Assembly (NCBI GenBank): GCA_002898955.1
Contig: BEIP01000049.1
Location: 1-7,745 of the forward strand
Direction: 5' to 3'
DNA: 7,745 nt
DNA from: a bacterium HR39
Lineage (GTDB): Bacteria > Pseudomonadota > Alphaproteobacteria > Geminicoccales > Geminicoccaceae
Made by a program: the position numbers and the translations under genes. The notes beneath the pieces are model-generated. The model saw only the letters and a list, made by a program, of their open reading frames with translations. It was not told where the DNA came from and made no database searches. Positions 1 to 7,157 of the stretch are shown here, piece after piece; positions within the stretch are counted from its first letter, which is position 1, and each line of letters starts with the position of its first letter.

Positions 1-651
1 CGCCTCGGCCTCGAGAAGGCGGACGCCCTCGCCCGGGTGGACCTGCTGAGCCGCCAGATCCGCGAGCTCGGCGAGGAGCTGCGCCGGCTGGCGGCGGCGC
101 TCGACGTGCGCGAGCAGCAGATCGAGCGCCAGGCGGAGGTGATCCGCGATCTCGGCGCCCGGCTCAATCTGGCACTGGCCCGCAAGGTGGAGGAGCTCGC
201 CCGCTACCGCTCCGACTTCTTCGGCAAGCTGCGCGAGGTGCTGGGCGATCGCCCCGACGTGCGCATCGTCGGGGACCGCTTCGTCTTCCAGTCCGAGGTG
301 CTGTTCGACACCGGCAGCGCCGAGATCAGCCCGGGCGGCCGCGCCCAGCTCCTGAAGTTCGTCGAGGCCTTCAGGGAGATCATGGCGAAGATCCCGGACG
401 ATCTGCCCTGGGTGCTGCAGGTGGACGGCCACACCGACAGGCGGCCCATCTCCACCCCGCGCTTTCCCTCCAACTGGGAGCTCTCCACGGCGCGGGCCAT
501 CGCCGTGGCGCGCTTCTTCATCGAACACGGCATCCCGCCCGAGCGGGTGGCGGCGCGCGGCTTCGCCCACTACCAGCCCATCGACCCGCGGGATGCCGAG
601 GAGGCCTGGCGGAAGAACCGCCGCATCGAGATCCGCCTCACCACCCGCTGA
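1..651 (+). CDS. OmpA/MotB-family peptidoglycan-binding protein, C-terminal part (5' end outside window)
   Basis: The frame is open from base 1 and ends at TGA 649-651, leaving 216 visible residues. The GTG at 37 lies inside a continuous helical frame and is probably not the true start. Counting from that GTG codon, residues about 1-65 are charged and heptad-like (probable coiled coil), and residues about 80-204 form an OmpA C-terminal domain. Recognisable landmarks are FDTGSAEI (90-97), VDGHTD (129-134), NWELSTARA (146-154) and the closing NRRIEI (194-199). This family binds peptidoglycan non-covalently in the periplasm. A long coiled coil before the domain is common in MotB-like and cell-envelope proteins, often next to a MotA/TolQ/ExbB partner, but the upstream neighbour cannot be seen. 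No signal or membrane segment is visible, so whether it is a stator subunit or a plain envelope anchor is undecided. Confidence 0.9.
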   Translation, partial: RLGLEKADALARVDLLSRQIRELGEELRRLAAALDVREQQIERQAEVIRDLGARLNLALARKVEELARYRSDFFGKLREVLGDRPDVRIVGDRFVFQSEVLFDTGSAEISPGGRAQLLKFVEAFREIMAKIPDDLPWVLQVDGHTDRRPISTPRFPSNWELSTARAIAVARFFIEHGIPPERVAARGFAHYQPIDPRDAEEAWRKNRRIEIRLTTR

Positions 652-655
652 GGCC

Positions 656-1318
656 TCACTCCGCCGCGGCGGGTCGCACGAAGTCGCGCAGAAAGCGCGC
701 TCCGGCTTCCGCCCCGACCTCGTCGATGGAGTGGCCGAGGCCGGGGCGCACCAGCCACTGGACGGGGAATCCCGCCGCCTGCAGGGCGGCCACCGCCTGG
801 TGGAGCGCATCCACCGGCACCACCGGATCGGCATCGCCGTGGACCAGCAGCACCGGCGGCCGGCTCCTGGCCTCGGCGGCGAGGCGCTCGGGCGCCACCA
901 GCGCGCCGGAATAGCCCACCACCGCCCCGATCGCGCGCTCGCGGCGTGGGGCCACCTGCAGGGCCATCATGGTGCCCTGCGAGAAGCCCACGAGGCCGAG
1001 ATGTTCGGGCTGCAGGCGGTGGCGCTCCAGCAGGTGATCCAGGAACTCGTGCACGTAGGGGGCCGCCCGCTCGACGCCGCGCAGCAGGGCCGCCGGCGAG
1101 AGGTCCTGCAGCGAGAACCACTGGCGGCCGTAGGGCGCCCTGTCGAAGGGGAAGGGCGCGTCGGGAGCGTAGAAGGCGGCATCCGGCAGCCAGCGCCGGA
1201 ACAGCGGCGCGAGGCCGATGAGATCGTTGCCGTCCGCCCCCACGCCGTGGAGCAGCACCACCACCCGGCGCACGGGGCCTTCGCGCGGCAGCAGGCTCGG
1301 TCCGCTCAGCCTCGGCAC
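656..1318 (-). CDS. Carboxylesterase / phospholipase-type alpha/beta hydrolase
   Basis: The protein has 220 residues, the usual length for bacterial esterases of the phospholipase/carboxylesterase (acyl-protein thioesterase-like) family, which hydrolyse short carboxylic or thio-esters in the cytosol. The fold markers are in order: the oxyanion-loop segment LLHGVGADGND (22-32), the nucleophile elbow GFSQG with Ser113, the acid in HGDADPVVP with Asp164, and the catalytic His196 in GLGHS. The triad is complete, so the enzyme should be active; the physiological substrate is unknown. The start is GTG at 1318-1316, preceded by a purine-rich AGGAAGAGG. No signal peptide is seen. The gene converges on the OmpA-type gene with only 4 bases between the two stop codons, and diverges from the aldolase gene across a 155-base spacer. 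It is probably monocistronic. Confidence 0.93.
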   Translation of the reverse strand: MPRLSGPSLLPREGPVRRVVVLLHGVGADGNDLIGLAPLFRRWLPDAAFYAPDAPFPFDRAPYGRQWFSLQDLSPAALLRGVERAAPYVHEFLDHLLERHRLQPEHLGLVGFSQGTMMALQVAPRRERAIGAVVGYSGALVAPERLAAEARSRPPVLLVHGDADPVVPVDALHQAVAALQAAGFPVQWLVRPGLGHSIDEVGAEAGARFLRDFVRPAAAE

Positions 1319-1411
1319 GTCCTCTTCCTCACCCTCGGATTTTGGTTCCGGCGCGGCGCAGCATAGACGCGCGGCGCGCGGCCGGCGAGGGGGCGGCCGC
1401 GCTGCAGGGCA

Positions 1412-1438
1412 TGGACAGCGCGGCGGGGCGGCTCTAAG
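1412..1438 (+). promoter_or_regulatory. Weak candidate sigma-70 promoter for the aldolase-dehydrogenase unit
   Basis: TGGACA (1412-1417) and TCTAAG (1433-1438) are each four or five of six matches to the -35 and -10 consensus, but the spacer is only 15 bases. The position fits a leader of roughly 30 bases before the GTG at 1474. It is the only promoter-like pair I found on this strand in the divergent spacer 1319-1473. In such GC-rich DNA this is weak evidence. Confidence 0.25.
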
Positions 1439-1473
1439 GCTCGTCCGGGTGAACCCAAGGGGGAGGCGGATCC

Positions 1474-2259
1474 GTGCGCGAGAACCGGCTGCGCCGGCTG
1501 TGGCGGGACGGGAAGAAGACGGTCAACGGCTGGCTCGGCATCCCGAGCTCCTTCTCGGCCGAGCTCATGGCGCACCAGGGCTACGAGAGCATCACCGTGG
1601 ACATGCAGCACGGTGTCGTGGACTACGCCACCATGGTGGAGATGCTGCAGGCCATCTCCACCACCGACACGGTGCCCATGGTGCGCGTGCCCTGGCGCGA
1701 GCCCGGCATCGTCATGAAGACCCTCGATGCCGGGGCCTACGGCATCATCTGCCCGATGGTGAGCTCGCGCGAGGAGGCCGAGGAGCTGGTGGTCTGGGGC
1801 CGCTATCCGCCGCGCGGCACCCGCAGCTTCGGCCCCATCCGGGCGAGCCTCTATGCCGGCTCCGACTACGGCCGGCACGCCAACGCGGAGGTGCTGCTGC
1901 TCGCCATGATCGAGACCCGCGGCGGGGTGGAGAACCTCGACGACATCCTCTCGGTCGAGGGTCTGGACGGCGTCTACATCGGTCCCGCCGATCTGTCGCT
2001 GGCGCTGGGCTACGGGGCGGGCTTCGACCGCGAGGAGCCGGAGATCCTGGAGGTGATCACGCGCATCGCCGAGCGGGCGCGGGCACACGGCAAGTTCGCC
2101 GGCATCCACACCATGTCGCCGGCCTATGCGCGGCGCATGTGGGATCTCGGGTTCCACTTCGTCTCGCTGATGACGGATGCCCGCATCCTCGCCAACGCCA
2201 CCGCGGCGCTGCTGGCCGAGCTGCGCGGCGGCGCGGCGGAGGCGGAGAAGGGCTACTGA
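1474..2259 (+). CDS. HpcH/HpaI-family class II aldolase
   Basis: The protein has 261 residues and matches the HpcH/HpaI aldolase family (2,4-dihydroxyhept-2-ene-1,7-dioate aldolase and relatives), metal-dependent (beta/alpha)8 enzymes that cleave 4-hydroxy-2-oxo acids to pyruvate or another 2-oxo acid plus an aldehyde. Family residues are present: His46 in DMQHG, Arg71 in VRVPW, and the metal ligands Glu147 (MIETRGG) and Asp173 (GPADLSLALG), all at positions close to those in E. coli HpcH. The glycine-rich loop reads YPPRGTRSFGP (111-121) rather than the RGxG seen in some HpaI proteins, so the exact substrate should not be assumed. The GTG start follows AAGGGGGAGG at 1457-1466 with a 7-base spacing. 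The gene is followed after 25 bases by a hydroxyacid dehydrogenase, which suggests a joint operon in sugar-acid or aromatic-acid catabolism. Confidence 0.92.
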   Translation: MRENRLRRLWRDGKKTVNGWLGIPSSFSAELMAHQGYESITVDMQHGVVDYATMVEMLQAISTTDTVPMVRVPWREPGIVMKTLDAGAYGIICPMVSSREEAEELVVWGRYPPRGTRSFGPIRASLYAGSDYGRHANAEVLLLAMIETRGGVENLDDILSVEGLDGVYIGPADLSLALGYGAGFDREEPEILEVITRIAERARAHGKFAGIHTMSPAYARRMWDLGFHFVSLMTDARILANATAALLAELRGGAAEAEKGY

Positions 2260-2272
2260 GGCCCCGCGCCGT

Positions 2273-2276
2273 GGAG
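2273..2276 (+). promoter_or_regulatory. Ribosome binding site that fixes the dehydrogenase start
   Basis: GGAG at 2273-2276 lies 8 bases before GTG 2285. The frame is open further upstream to 2177, but that extension would overlap the aldolase gene and encode arginine- and proline-rich sequence unlike a dehydrogenase N-terminus. The GTG at 2285 gives the expected start, SHVVILGRI. Confidence 0.7.
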
Positions 2277-2284
2277 ATCGGTCC

Positions 2285-3265
2285 GTGTCGCACGTGGTGA
2301 TCCTAGGGCGCATCGACGAGGCCGGCCTCGAAATCCTGCGTCGGCGCCCGGACGTGGGTTTCGGGATGGTGGAGGAGCCCACGCCCGAGCGGGTGCGGGA
2401 GGCGCTGCCGCAGGCGGATGCGGTGGTGATGCGGCCGGTGCCGCTCGGCCGCGCGGAGCTGGAGCTGGCCCCGCGGCTTCGCGTGGTCTCGCGCCACGGC
2501 GTCGGGGTGGACACCATCGACGTGGCGGCGTGCACCCGGCGCGGCATTCCGGTGGCCATCACGGTGAACGCCAACCGGGTGGCGGTGGCGGAGCACGCCA
2601 TCCACCTGATGCTGGCGGTGGCCAAGCGCGTGCGCCTCTACGACTCCGCCACCCGCGCGGGCGACTTCGCCGTGCGGGAGCGCCTGCCGGCCATCGAGCT
2701 CGCCGGGCGGACGCTGCTGGTGGTGGGCTTCGGTCGCATCGGCCGCGAGGCGGCCGTGCGGGCGCGCGCCTTCGGCATGCGCATCCTCGCCTTCGATCCC
2801 CATCTGCCGGATGCGGTCTTCGCCGCCGAGGGCGTGGAGCGGGTGGAGCGGCTCGAGGACGGTCTCGCGCGGGCCGACGTGGTGAGCCTGCACGCCCCCT
2901 GGGAGCCGGGCACGCCGCCGCTGCTGGACCGGGAGCGCATCGGCGCCATGCGCGAGGGTGCCATCCTGGTGAACACCGCCCGCGGCCAGCTGGTGGACGA
3001 GGCGGCGCTGGCGGAGGCGCTGGCATCGGGGCGGCTGTCCGGTGCCGGCATCGACGTCTTCTCCACCGAACCGCCGCCGCCCGACCATCCGCTCCTTCGC
3101 CTGCCGGAGGCCAATGTGGTGCTGAGCCCGCACGCCGCGGCCTGGACGGTGGAGGCCAAGCGCCGCATGGCGGTGGAGGCGGTGGAGAACGCCCTGGCGG
3201 CGCTCGACGGCACGCTCCCGCCCGAGCGCGTGGTGAACCCGGAGGCGCTGGGCCCGCGCGCCTGA
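2285..3265 (+). CDS. NAD-dependent D-2-hydroxyacid dehydrogenase
   Basis: The protein has 326 residues from the GTG at 2285, typical of the D-isomer-specific 2-hydroxyacid dehydrogenase family (phosphoglycerate, hydroxypyruvate, glyoxylate and related dehydrogenases). The catalytic-domain N-terminus (about 1-95) includes VVSRHGVGVDTID (67-79), the substrate-binding loop of this family. The Rossmann domain has GFGRIG (148-153) with Asp171 at the end of the second strand, which favours NAD over NADP. The catalytic triad is complete: Arg233 in NTARG, Glu262 in STEPP and His283 in SPHAA. There is no C-terminal ACT or ASB domain, so it is not the long regulated SerA type. It is 25 bases downstream of the aldolase and probably co-transcribed. 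A reasonable inference is reduction of a 2-oxo acid, or oxidation of a D-2-hydroxy acid, in the same pathway; the substrate is not determinable. Confidence 0.93.
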   Translation: MSHVVILGRIDEAGLEILRRRPDVGFGMVEEPTPERVREALPQADAVVMRPVPLGRAELELAPRLRVVSRHGVGVDTIDVAACTRRGIPVAITVNANRVAVAEHAIHLMLAVAKRVRLYDSATRAGDFAVRERLPAIELAGRTLLVVGFGRIGREAAVRARAFGMRILAFDPHLPDAVFAAEGVERVERLEDGLARADVVSLHAPWEPGTPPLLDRERIGAMREGAILVNTARGQLVDEAALAEALASGRLSGAGIDVFSTEPPPPDHPLLRLPEANVVLSPHAAAWTVEAKRRMAVEAVENALAALDGTLPPERVVNPEALGPRA

Positions 3266-5117
3266 GACCCACGCCGGGGGTGACGCCGGGAGCGCCCGGG
3301 CGCGGGGCGAACCCGGACGCACGGGCCCTCCGCTCGGGGCCTCACAGATCGCGCGCTCGCGGGCACGCCCTCACCCGAAGGCGTGGTGAGGCCGGACGCA
3401 AGTGCAGCCGCCCCCGAGGCCCGCGCCGGCGGCAGCACCGGAGGGGGCTCCGCCGTCCGACCGCGCGGCGAATCCGGACGCACGGTGCCCCGGGCCCGCG
3501 CCGGCGGGGGTGCACACCTTCCGGCGATGCGCCCCGGACCGGTCCACCGAACGGCTCGCGCCCGCACTCCGACCGTGCCCCCCCTTTCCGCACGCAGTGC
3601 CGGGCGATCCGGCGGCGATGGAGCCGAGCGCGGCGCACCCTCCAGCGCGGATGGGAGACGCACCTTCCGCTCCTGTATCCGCGCGCGAGGCGCCCTCCCG
3701 TGGAGCCGACCGCAGTGCACGACCGCTCCGCTCCTGCACCCGCGCGGGAGCCGCCGCGGCTTCCGCCGTTCGCACCGCCGGGGCGGAGGTCCCGATCATG
3801 CCGGCGGGATCGGGGACTCCGCCCGCCCGGATTACGGTGCCGGGACCGCACCGTTCCCCGCCCACGCCGGCTGCGATCGCCCCCAAGCTCGGCGGTGCCG
3901 GTTCGCGGACGCCTCGGGCCCTTTTCCATCCGATCCCGCCCCGGGGACGGCCGCGGGCTGCTGCCGCATCCCGTGCACGGTCGCTTCCGTCAGCCGGGAC
4001 GACCCCATGCCCCCAGCAGGCCGGGTGGTCCACCCACGCCCCGGCTCCGTCCGGCCGGTCCTCGGGACGGGCGGCGCGGGCGCACACCCGCGACCGGGCA
4101 CGGCCACTGAACGGCCGCCCTGCGACCCTCCGGCCGCCCCGGACCCGAGGGCGGAGAAGGACCTTTCCCGTGAGGCCCGCCGTGCTGGCGGAGCGGAGAC
4201 CGTCGGAGCCGGCCGGGACACGCCCGCCCGGCGGCCCCCGGACGACCGGTCGGCTCCTCGCACGTGCGGCGCGCACCCGGCGAGCGGACCGCGGCACCGC
4301 TCCGCAGCGACCCGCACGGGAGGTCCGCGGATGCACCGTGCATGCGCGCCGCATGGGACACCTCTCCCACACCCGGCCGCCCCTGCGGGGGGACCCGCTG
4401 TCCCAGAGACGGGCATCCGGTCCCACGGGCCGCACCCCCTGCGGCGGGGGCGGCCCCCTCCCTGTCGCCGGGATGCCGCCCCCGCCGTCCATCCGGCCCA
4501 CCCGAGTGCGGCAACGGTCGGGCGAGACGCGGCGCGACCGGGACGGACGCCGCCGGGATCGGGTGCCGCGCCGTACGCCGGAGCGTCCGGCACCGCGCCC
4601 GCCATCGAGCCCTCGGGATTCTCCCGCGCGGCCGGGCCGATCGCGGCTGCGGCCGACGGCAGACGATCCGGCCACGCCTCCGCTCGTCCGGACCACCGGC
4701 GGCACATTCCGCCGGATGGCGCCGGCCGGTGGGCCCACCTGCGGTCCGGCCACCCGCGCGGTCGCGACGGCTGCCGCGGCTCCGGACCCACCCGCAGGCG
4801 GTGCCGGGAGCCGTGCACGGATGCCGGTCTCCACCGCGGCGCCCGCGCGGCCGACGGGCGCCGGAGCGCCCCGACCTTCTCCGGCGAATGCCGACCACCG
4901 CGCACGCGCGGCCGATCCGGCGGCCTCGGGCCCGCTCCCGCCACCGCGACCGCGCCGGCGGCCTTCGCCGGCCGTCGGCACGGATCCCCCGCGCACCGGA
5001 GGCGCCGCGGGACCTCCGACGACCCGGGCCGCCTCACCACACGCCGCGGTCGCGCTCCGGGAGCGGCCGCAGGGCGGTGCGGGTCCCGCAGGCATCGCAC
5101 CCGGGCGCCGATCTGCT
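3266..5117. other. 1.85-kb convergent intergenic region, no credible gene
   Basis: This stretch lies between the 3' ends of the dehydrogenase and the protease. Many long frames are open on both strands, up to several hundred codons, but they overlap one another, have random-looking Arg/Pro/Ala/Gly-rich products and no domain. In the longest plus-strand frame (from 3402), 26 of about 93 codons I checked from 3543 onward end in A or T, against about one in 60 in the aldolase gene, so the region lacks the genome's coding signature. The open frames follow from composition: only three TpA dinucleotides occur (near 3675, 3832 and 4573). Visible structure is minor. There are three CCGGACGCA copies about 80 bases apart (3313, 3392, 3474), a 13-base repeat (3420-3432 and 3495-3507), the palindrome CCGTGCACGG twice (3971, 4811) and a 7-base-stem hairpin at 4696-4715. 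I see no RNA gene, transposon end or CRISPR. Confidence 0.75.
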
Positions 5118-5130
5118 TCAGACCGGGTGC
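5097..5130 (-). terminator. Hairpin overlapping the protease stop codon, possible transcript end
   Basis: A perfect 8-base inverted repeat, GCACCCGG (5097-5104) with CCGGGTGC (5123-5130), flanks the TGA of the protease gene. A short nested TCTG/CAGA stem lies inside the loop. A second palindrome, TGCGGG-T-CCCGCA on the plus strand, follows at 5078-5090. There is no T-run after either, so this is not a classical intrinsic terminator. It may pause polymerase or protect the 3' end. Confidence 0.3.
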
Positions 5131-7058
5131 TCCGCGCTCACATGGTCGTGGAGCAGGCCGAGAGGGGCGCGGAAGCCGGCGGCGAGGTCGGCCGGGGCGA
5201 GCACCGTCCCGTCGGCGAAGGCGACGAATTCCACGTTCTTCGCCACCACCAGGCCGTCGTCGCCGTCGGTCGGATCCGTATCCACCAGCTTCAGGCGGCT
5301 GCCGCGGCCGCGCACGAGGTAGCCGTCGGCGAGGCCGTGGAGCACCAGCGTGTCGATGCCGGGGCCCCCGTCGGCGACGGTAAGCGGTCCGCCGGCCTCC
5401 AGCCGGTCGTCTCCCCCGCCGCCGCGCAGCACGTCCCATCCCTCCCCCGCCATCAGCACATCGTCGCCGTCACCCCCGTCGAGGCGATCGTTGCCGGCGC
5501 CGCCGGTGAGGACGTCCGCTCCGGGCCCGCCGCTCAGCCGGTCGTTACCGGCGCCGCCATCGAGTGAGTCGTCCCCCTCGCCGCCGTCCAGCCGGTCGTT
5601 GCCGGGACCGCCGCTCAGGACGTCCGCTCCGGGCCCGCCCGCGAGGCGGTCATTGCCGGCGCCGCCGTCGATCTCGTCGTCGCCGTCCGTTCCCGTCAGC
5701 CGGTCGTCGCGGGCCCCGCCCGCGAGCACCGTACCCGAGCCGGCGCCCATGCCCGGATCCGACCCGCCGCCCGTCCCGCCCGGGGATCCGCCGTCCCCGC
5801 CGGCGAGGGCCCGGCCGGCCACGAGCTCGGCGATCCCGCCCGCTCCCGCCCGCAGGCTCAGATCCGGCCCTCCGGTTCCCACCTCGACCACCGCGCGCCG
5901 GCCCGGAGCCTCGAGGAAGAGCAGGCCGGCGGCCGGATCGAGGGTGAAGGCCAGAGCATCCGCCGCCACGTCCGTTACCCGCAGCACGTCACCGGAGCCG
6001 AGATCGGCGATGCGGTCACCGTCCAGCTCGGCGAGGGTGCCGACGAACGCATCGCCGCCGGCTCCGCCCACCAGCACGTCGCGACCGCTGCCGCCCTCCA
6101 GCACGTCGGCCCCGCCGCCGCCCTCGAGCCGATCGTCGCCGGCACCGCCGACGAGCCGGTTGCCGGCGTCGTTGCCGATCAGCAGGTCGTCGCCGCGACC
6201 GCCCACCGCGTTCTCGATCACCGTGCCGAAGGCGATGGCCACATTGTCCCGTGCCGCACGGGAGCGGTCGTCGTCGCCGTAGCGGCCGATGGAGGAGAAG
6301 GCACCGGGGCGCAGGTCGACGGTCACGGCCAGCACCTGGGCGGAGGCGTCGATGGTGTCGGTGCCGCCGGCATCCCAGATGGTGAGGAGCGGCCCCACAC
6401 CGTCGGCGAAGGCGTAGACGTCGTCGCCCGTCGCACGGGCCGTGTTCGCTCCGTACATCTCCTGGAGCGCCGCGATGTCGTACAGCATCGGCGTACGCGG
6501 CGAGATGGGGTACCAGCCGTGGGCGGCGTCGTAGCCGGTCCCCGGATGGTCCTGGTAGGACATCACGGTGTAGCCGGCGTGATCGCGGGCCGGATCGAGC
6601 GGCGGCCTCGCCTCGTGGGGATGGCCGAGGCCCAGCGCGTGGCCCAGCTCGTGCAGCATCACGGCGAAGCCGGCGGAGCCCGGGGAGAGGTCGTCCAGCT
6701 GGGGGATGTCGTTCAGCAGCACCTCGCCTACCGGCGGGAAGAAGGCATAGCCGGCCCACCGGTCGTCGGCGAAGTCGGCGAAGGCGAGGCGGATGTCGGC
6801 ATCGCCGGATTCGGGCCCCGTCCACGGCACGAACTCGAGGTTGGCGACGGCGGCGTAGCGCGCCAGCGCCTCCTCGAACGCGGCCCGCTCGCCGGCATCC
6901 GGCGCCCGGACCGAGCGCGTCCAGCCGTAGGGATCGTAGGGCGGCGTGTCACCGGGCTCGTAGAAGGCGTAGGTGATCCGCACCCGGCCGCCGGAACGCC
7001 GCCAGTGGTGGCCCGAATCCAGGACCCGCAGGGCCTCGTCCGCCGAAGCCGTCGCCAT
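5118..7058 (-). CDS. Serralysin-like M10 zinc metalloprotease with two RTX calcium-binding blocks
   Basis: The protein has 646 residues; classic serralysins have about 470-500. The catalytic domain (about 1-205) carries HELGHALGLGH (His136, Glu137, His140, His146, the HExxHxxGxxH zinc site), the Met-turn MSY with Met166 and the zinc-contacting Tyr168, and the serralysin hallmark MLYDIAALQEMYGAN (191-205). It begins almost directly at the catalytic fold, with no obvious propeptide and no Sec signal. Six RTX nonapeptides follow (286-339), then a 340-418 segment starting DGDRIADLGSGDVLRV, a Gly/Ser/Pro linker (419-446), twelve more nonapeptides (447-554) and a C-terminal cap with VAKNVEFVAFADGT (605-618). 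By family knowledge, such proteins leave the cell through an ABC-type (type I) secretion system and fold on binding calcium outside; no exporter is present here. The start is ATG at 7058, with GGAGG 9 bases upstream. It is probably a secreted protease; the substrate is unknown. Confidence 0.93.
   Translation of the reverse strand: MATASADEALRVLDSGHHWRRSGGRVRITYAFYEPGDTPPYDPYGWTRSVRAPDAGERAAFEEALARYAAVANLEFVPWTGPESGDADIRLAFADFADDRWAGYAFFPPVGEVLLNDIPQLDDLSPGSAGFAVMLHELGHALGLGHPHEARPPLDPARDHAGYTVMSYQDHPGTGYDAAHGWYPISPRTPMLYDIAALQEMYGANTARATGDDVYAFADGVGPLLTIWDAGGTDTIDASAQVLAVTVDLRPGAFSSIGRYGDDDRSRAARDNVAIAFGTVIENAVGGRGDDLLIGNDAGNRLVGGAGDDRLEGGGGADVLEGGSGRDVLVGGAGGDAFVGTLAELDGDRIADLGSGDVLRVTDVAADALAFTLDPAAGLLFLEAPGRRAVVEVGTGGPDLSLRAGAGGIAELVAGRALAGGDGGSPGGTGGGSDPGMGAGSGTVLAGGARDDRLTGTDGDDEIDGGAGNDRLAGGPGADVLSGGPGNDRLDGGEGDDSLDGGAGNDRLSGGPGADVLTGGAGNDRLDGGDGDDVLMAGEGWDVLRGGGGDDRLEAGGPLTVADGGPGIDTLVLHGLADGYLVRGRGSRLKLVDTDPTDGDDGLVVAKNVEFVAFADGTVLAPADLAAGFRAPLGLLHDHVSAEHPV
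5397..5720 (-). repeat. Second RTX block: 12 tandem 27-bp (nonapeptide) repeats
   Basis: Residues 447-554 of the protease are twelve consecutive nine-residue units of the GGxGxDxLx type, each 27 bases. The first (GGARDDRLT), second (GTDGDDEID) and eleventh (AGEGWDVLR) are degenerate. They would form a parallel beta-roll binding calcium between turns. Confidence 0.92.
5451..5666 (-). repeat. 108-bp higher-order duplication inside the RTX block
   Basis: Residues 465-500 and 501-536 share the same order of four nonapeptides (GGAGNDRL, GGPGADVL, GG-GNDRLD, GG-GDD-L). At the DNA level a 23-base stretch at 5509-5531 recurs exactly at 5617-5639, offset by 108 bases. This points to a fairly recent duplication of a four-repeat unit. 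Confidence 0.75.
6042..6203 (-). repeat. First RTX block: six tandem nonapeptide repeats
   Basis: Residues 286-339 of the protease are six nine-residue RTX units: GGRGDDLLI, GNDAGNRLV, GGAGDDRLE, GGGGADVLE, GGSGRDVLV and GGAGGDAFV. The second and the last two depart from consensus at the glycine or aspartate positions. This block corresponds to the RTX module found directly after the catalytic domain in classic serralysins. Confidence 0.9.
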
Positions 7059-7157
7059 CCGCCGCGTCCTCCGCCTCGACGGGCGGAGGATCGCCGACAG
7101 GGGTTGAGAAACCGTTGCGCAGCGGCCGGTCCGGCCGGCGGATCGCCCGGGCTTTTA

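Noticed and set aside
1360..1365. TATGCT as a minus-strand -10 box for the esterase
   Set aside because: There is no -35-like sequence at the right distance, so the match alone is not enough.
593..1366. 257-codon plus-strand open frame opposite the esterase
   Set aside because: It is antisense to a gene with a complete catalytic triad, and it overlaps the end of the OmpA-type gene.
2177..2284. Longer N-terminus for the dehydrogenase, starting inside the aldolase gene
   Set aside because: It would add 36 residues unlike the family and overlap the aldolase. The GTG at 2285 has a well-spaced GGAG and gives the expected N-terminus.
1306..2625. 439-codon minus-strand open frame opposite the aldolase and dehydrogenase
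   Set aside because: It is the shadow of two well-supported genes; its product is His/Arg/Ala-rich without any motif.
3291..3302. Perfect 12-base palindrome GCGCCCGGGCGC after the dehydrogenase, considered as a terminator
   Set aside because: It has no loop and no T-run, and such palindromes are frequent by chance at this GC content.
3371..5567. Several overlapping long open frames of roughly 300-720 codons on both strands
   Set aside because: They overlap each other and run into the protease gene. Their products are low-complexity Arg/Pro/Ala/Gly-rich, the longest lacks G/C third-position bias over the stretch I checked, and there is no recognisable domain.
5397..5720. Tandem 27-bp repeats considered as a CRISPR or minisatellite array
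   Set aside because: They are in-frame codons for RTX nonapeptides inside a protease gene, with no spacers.
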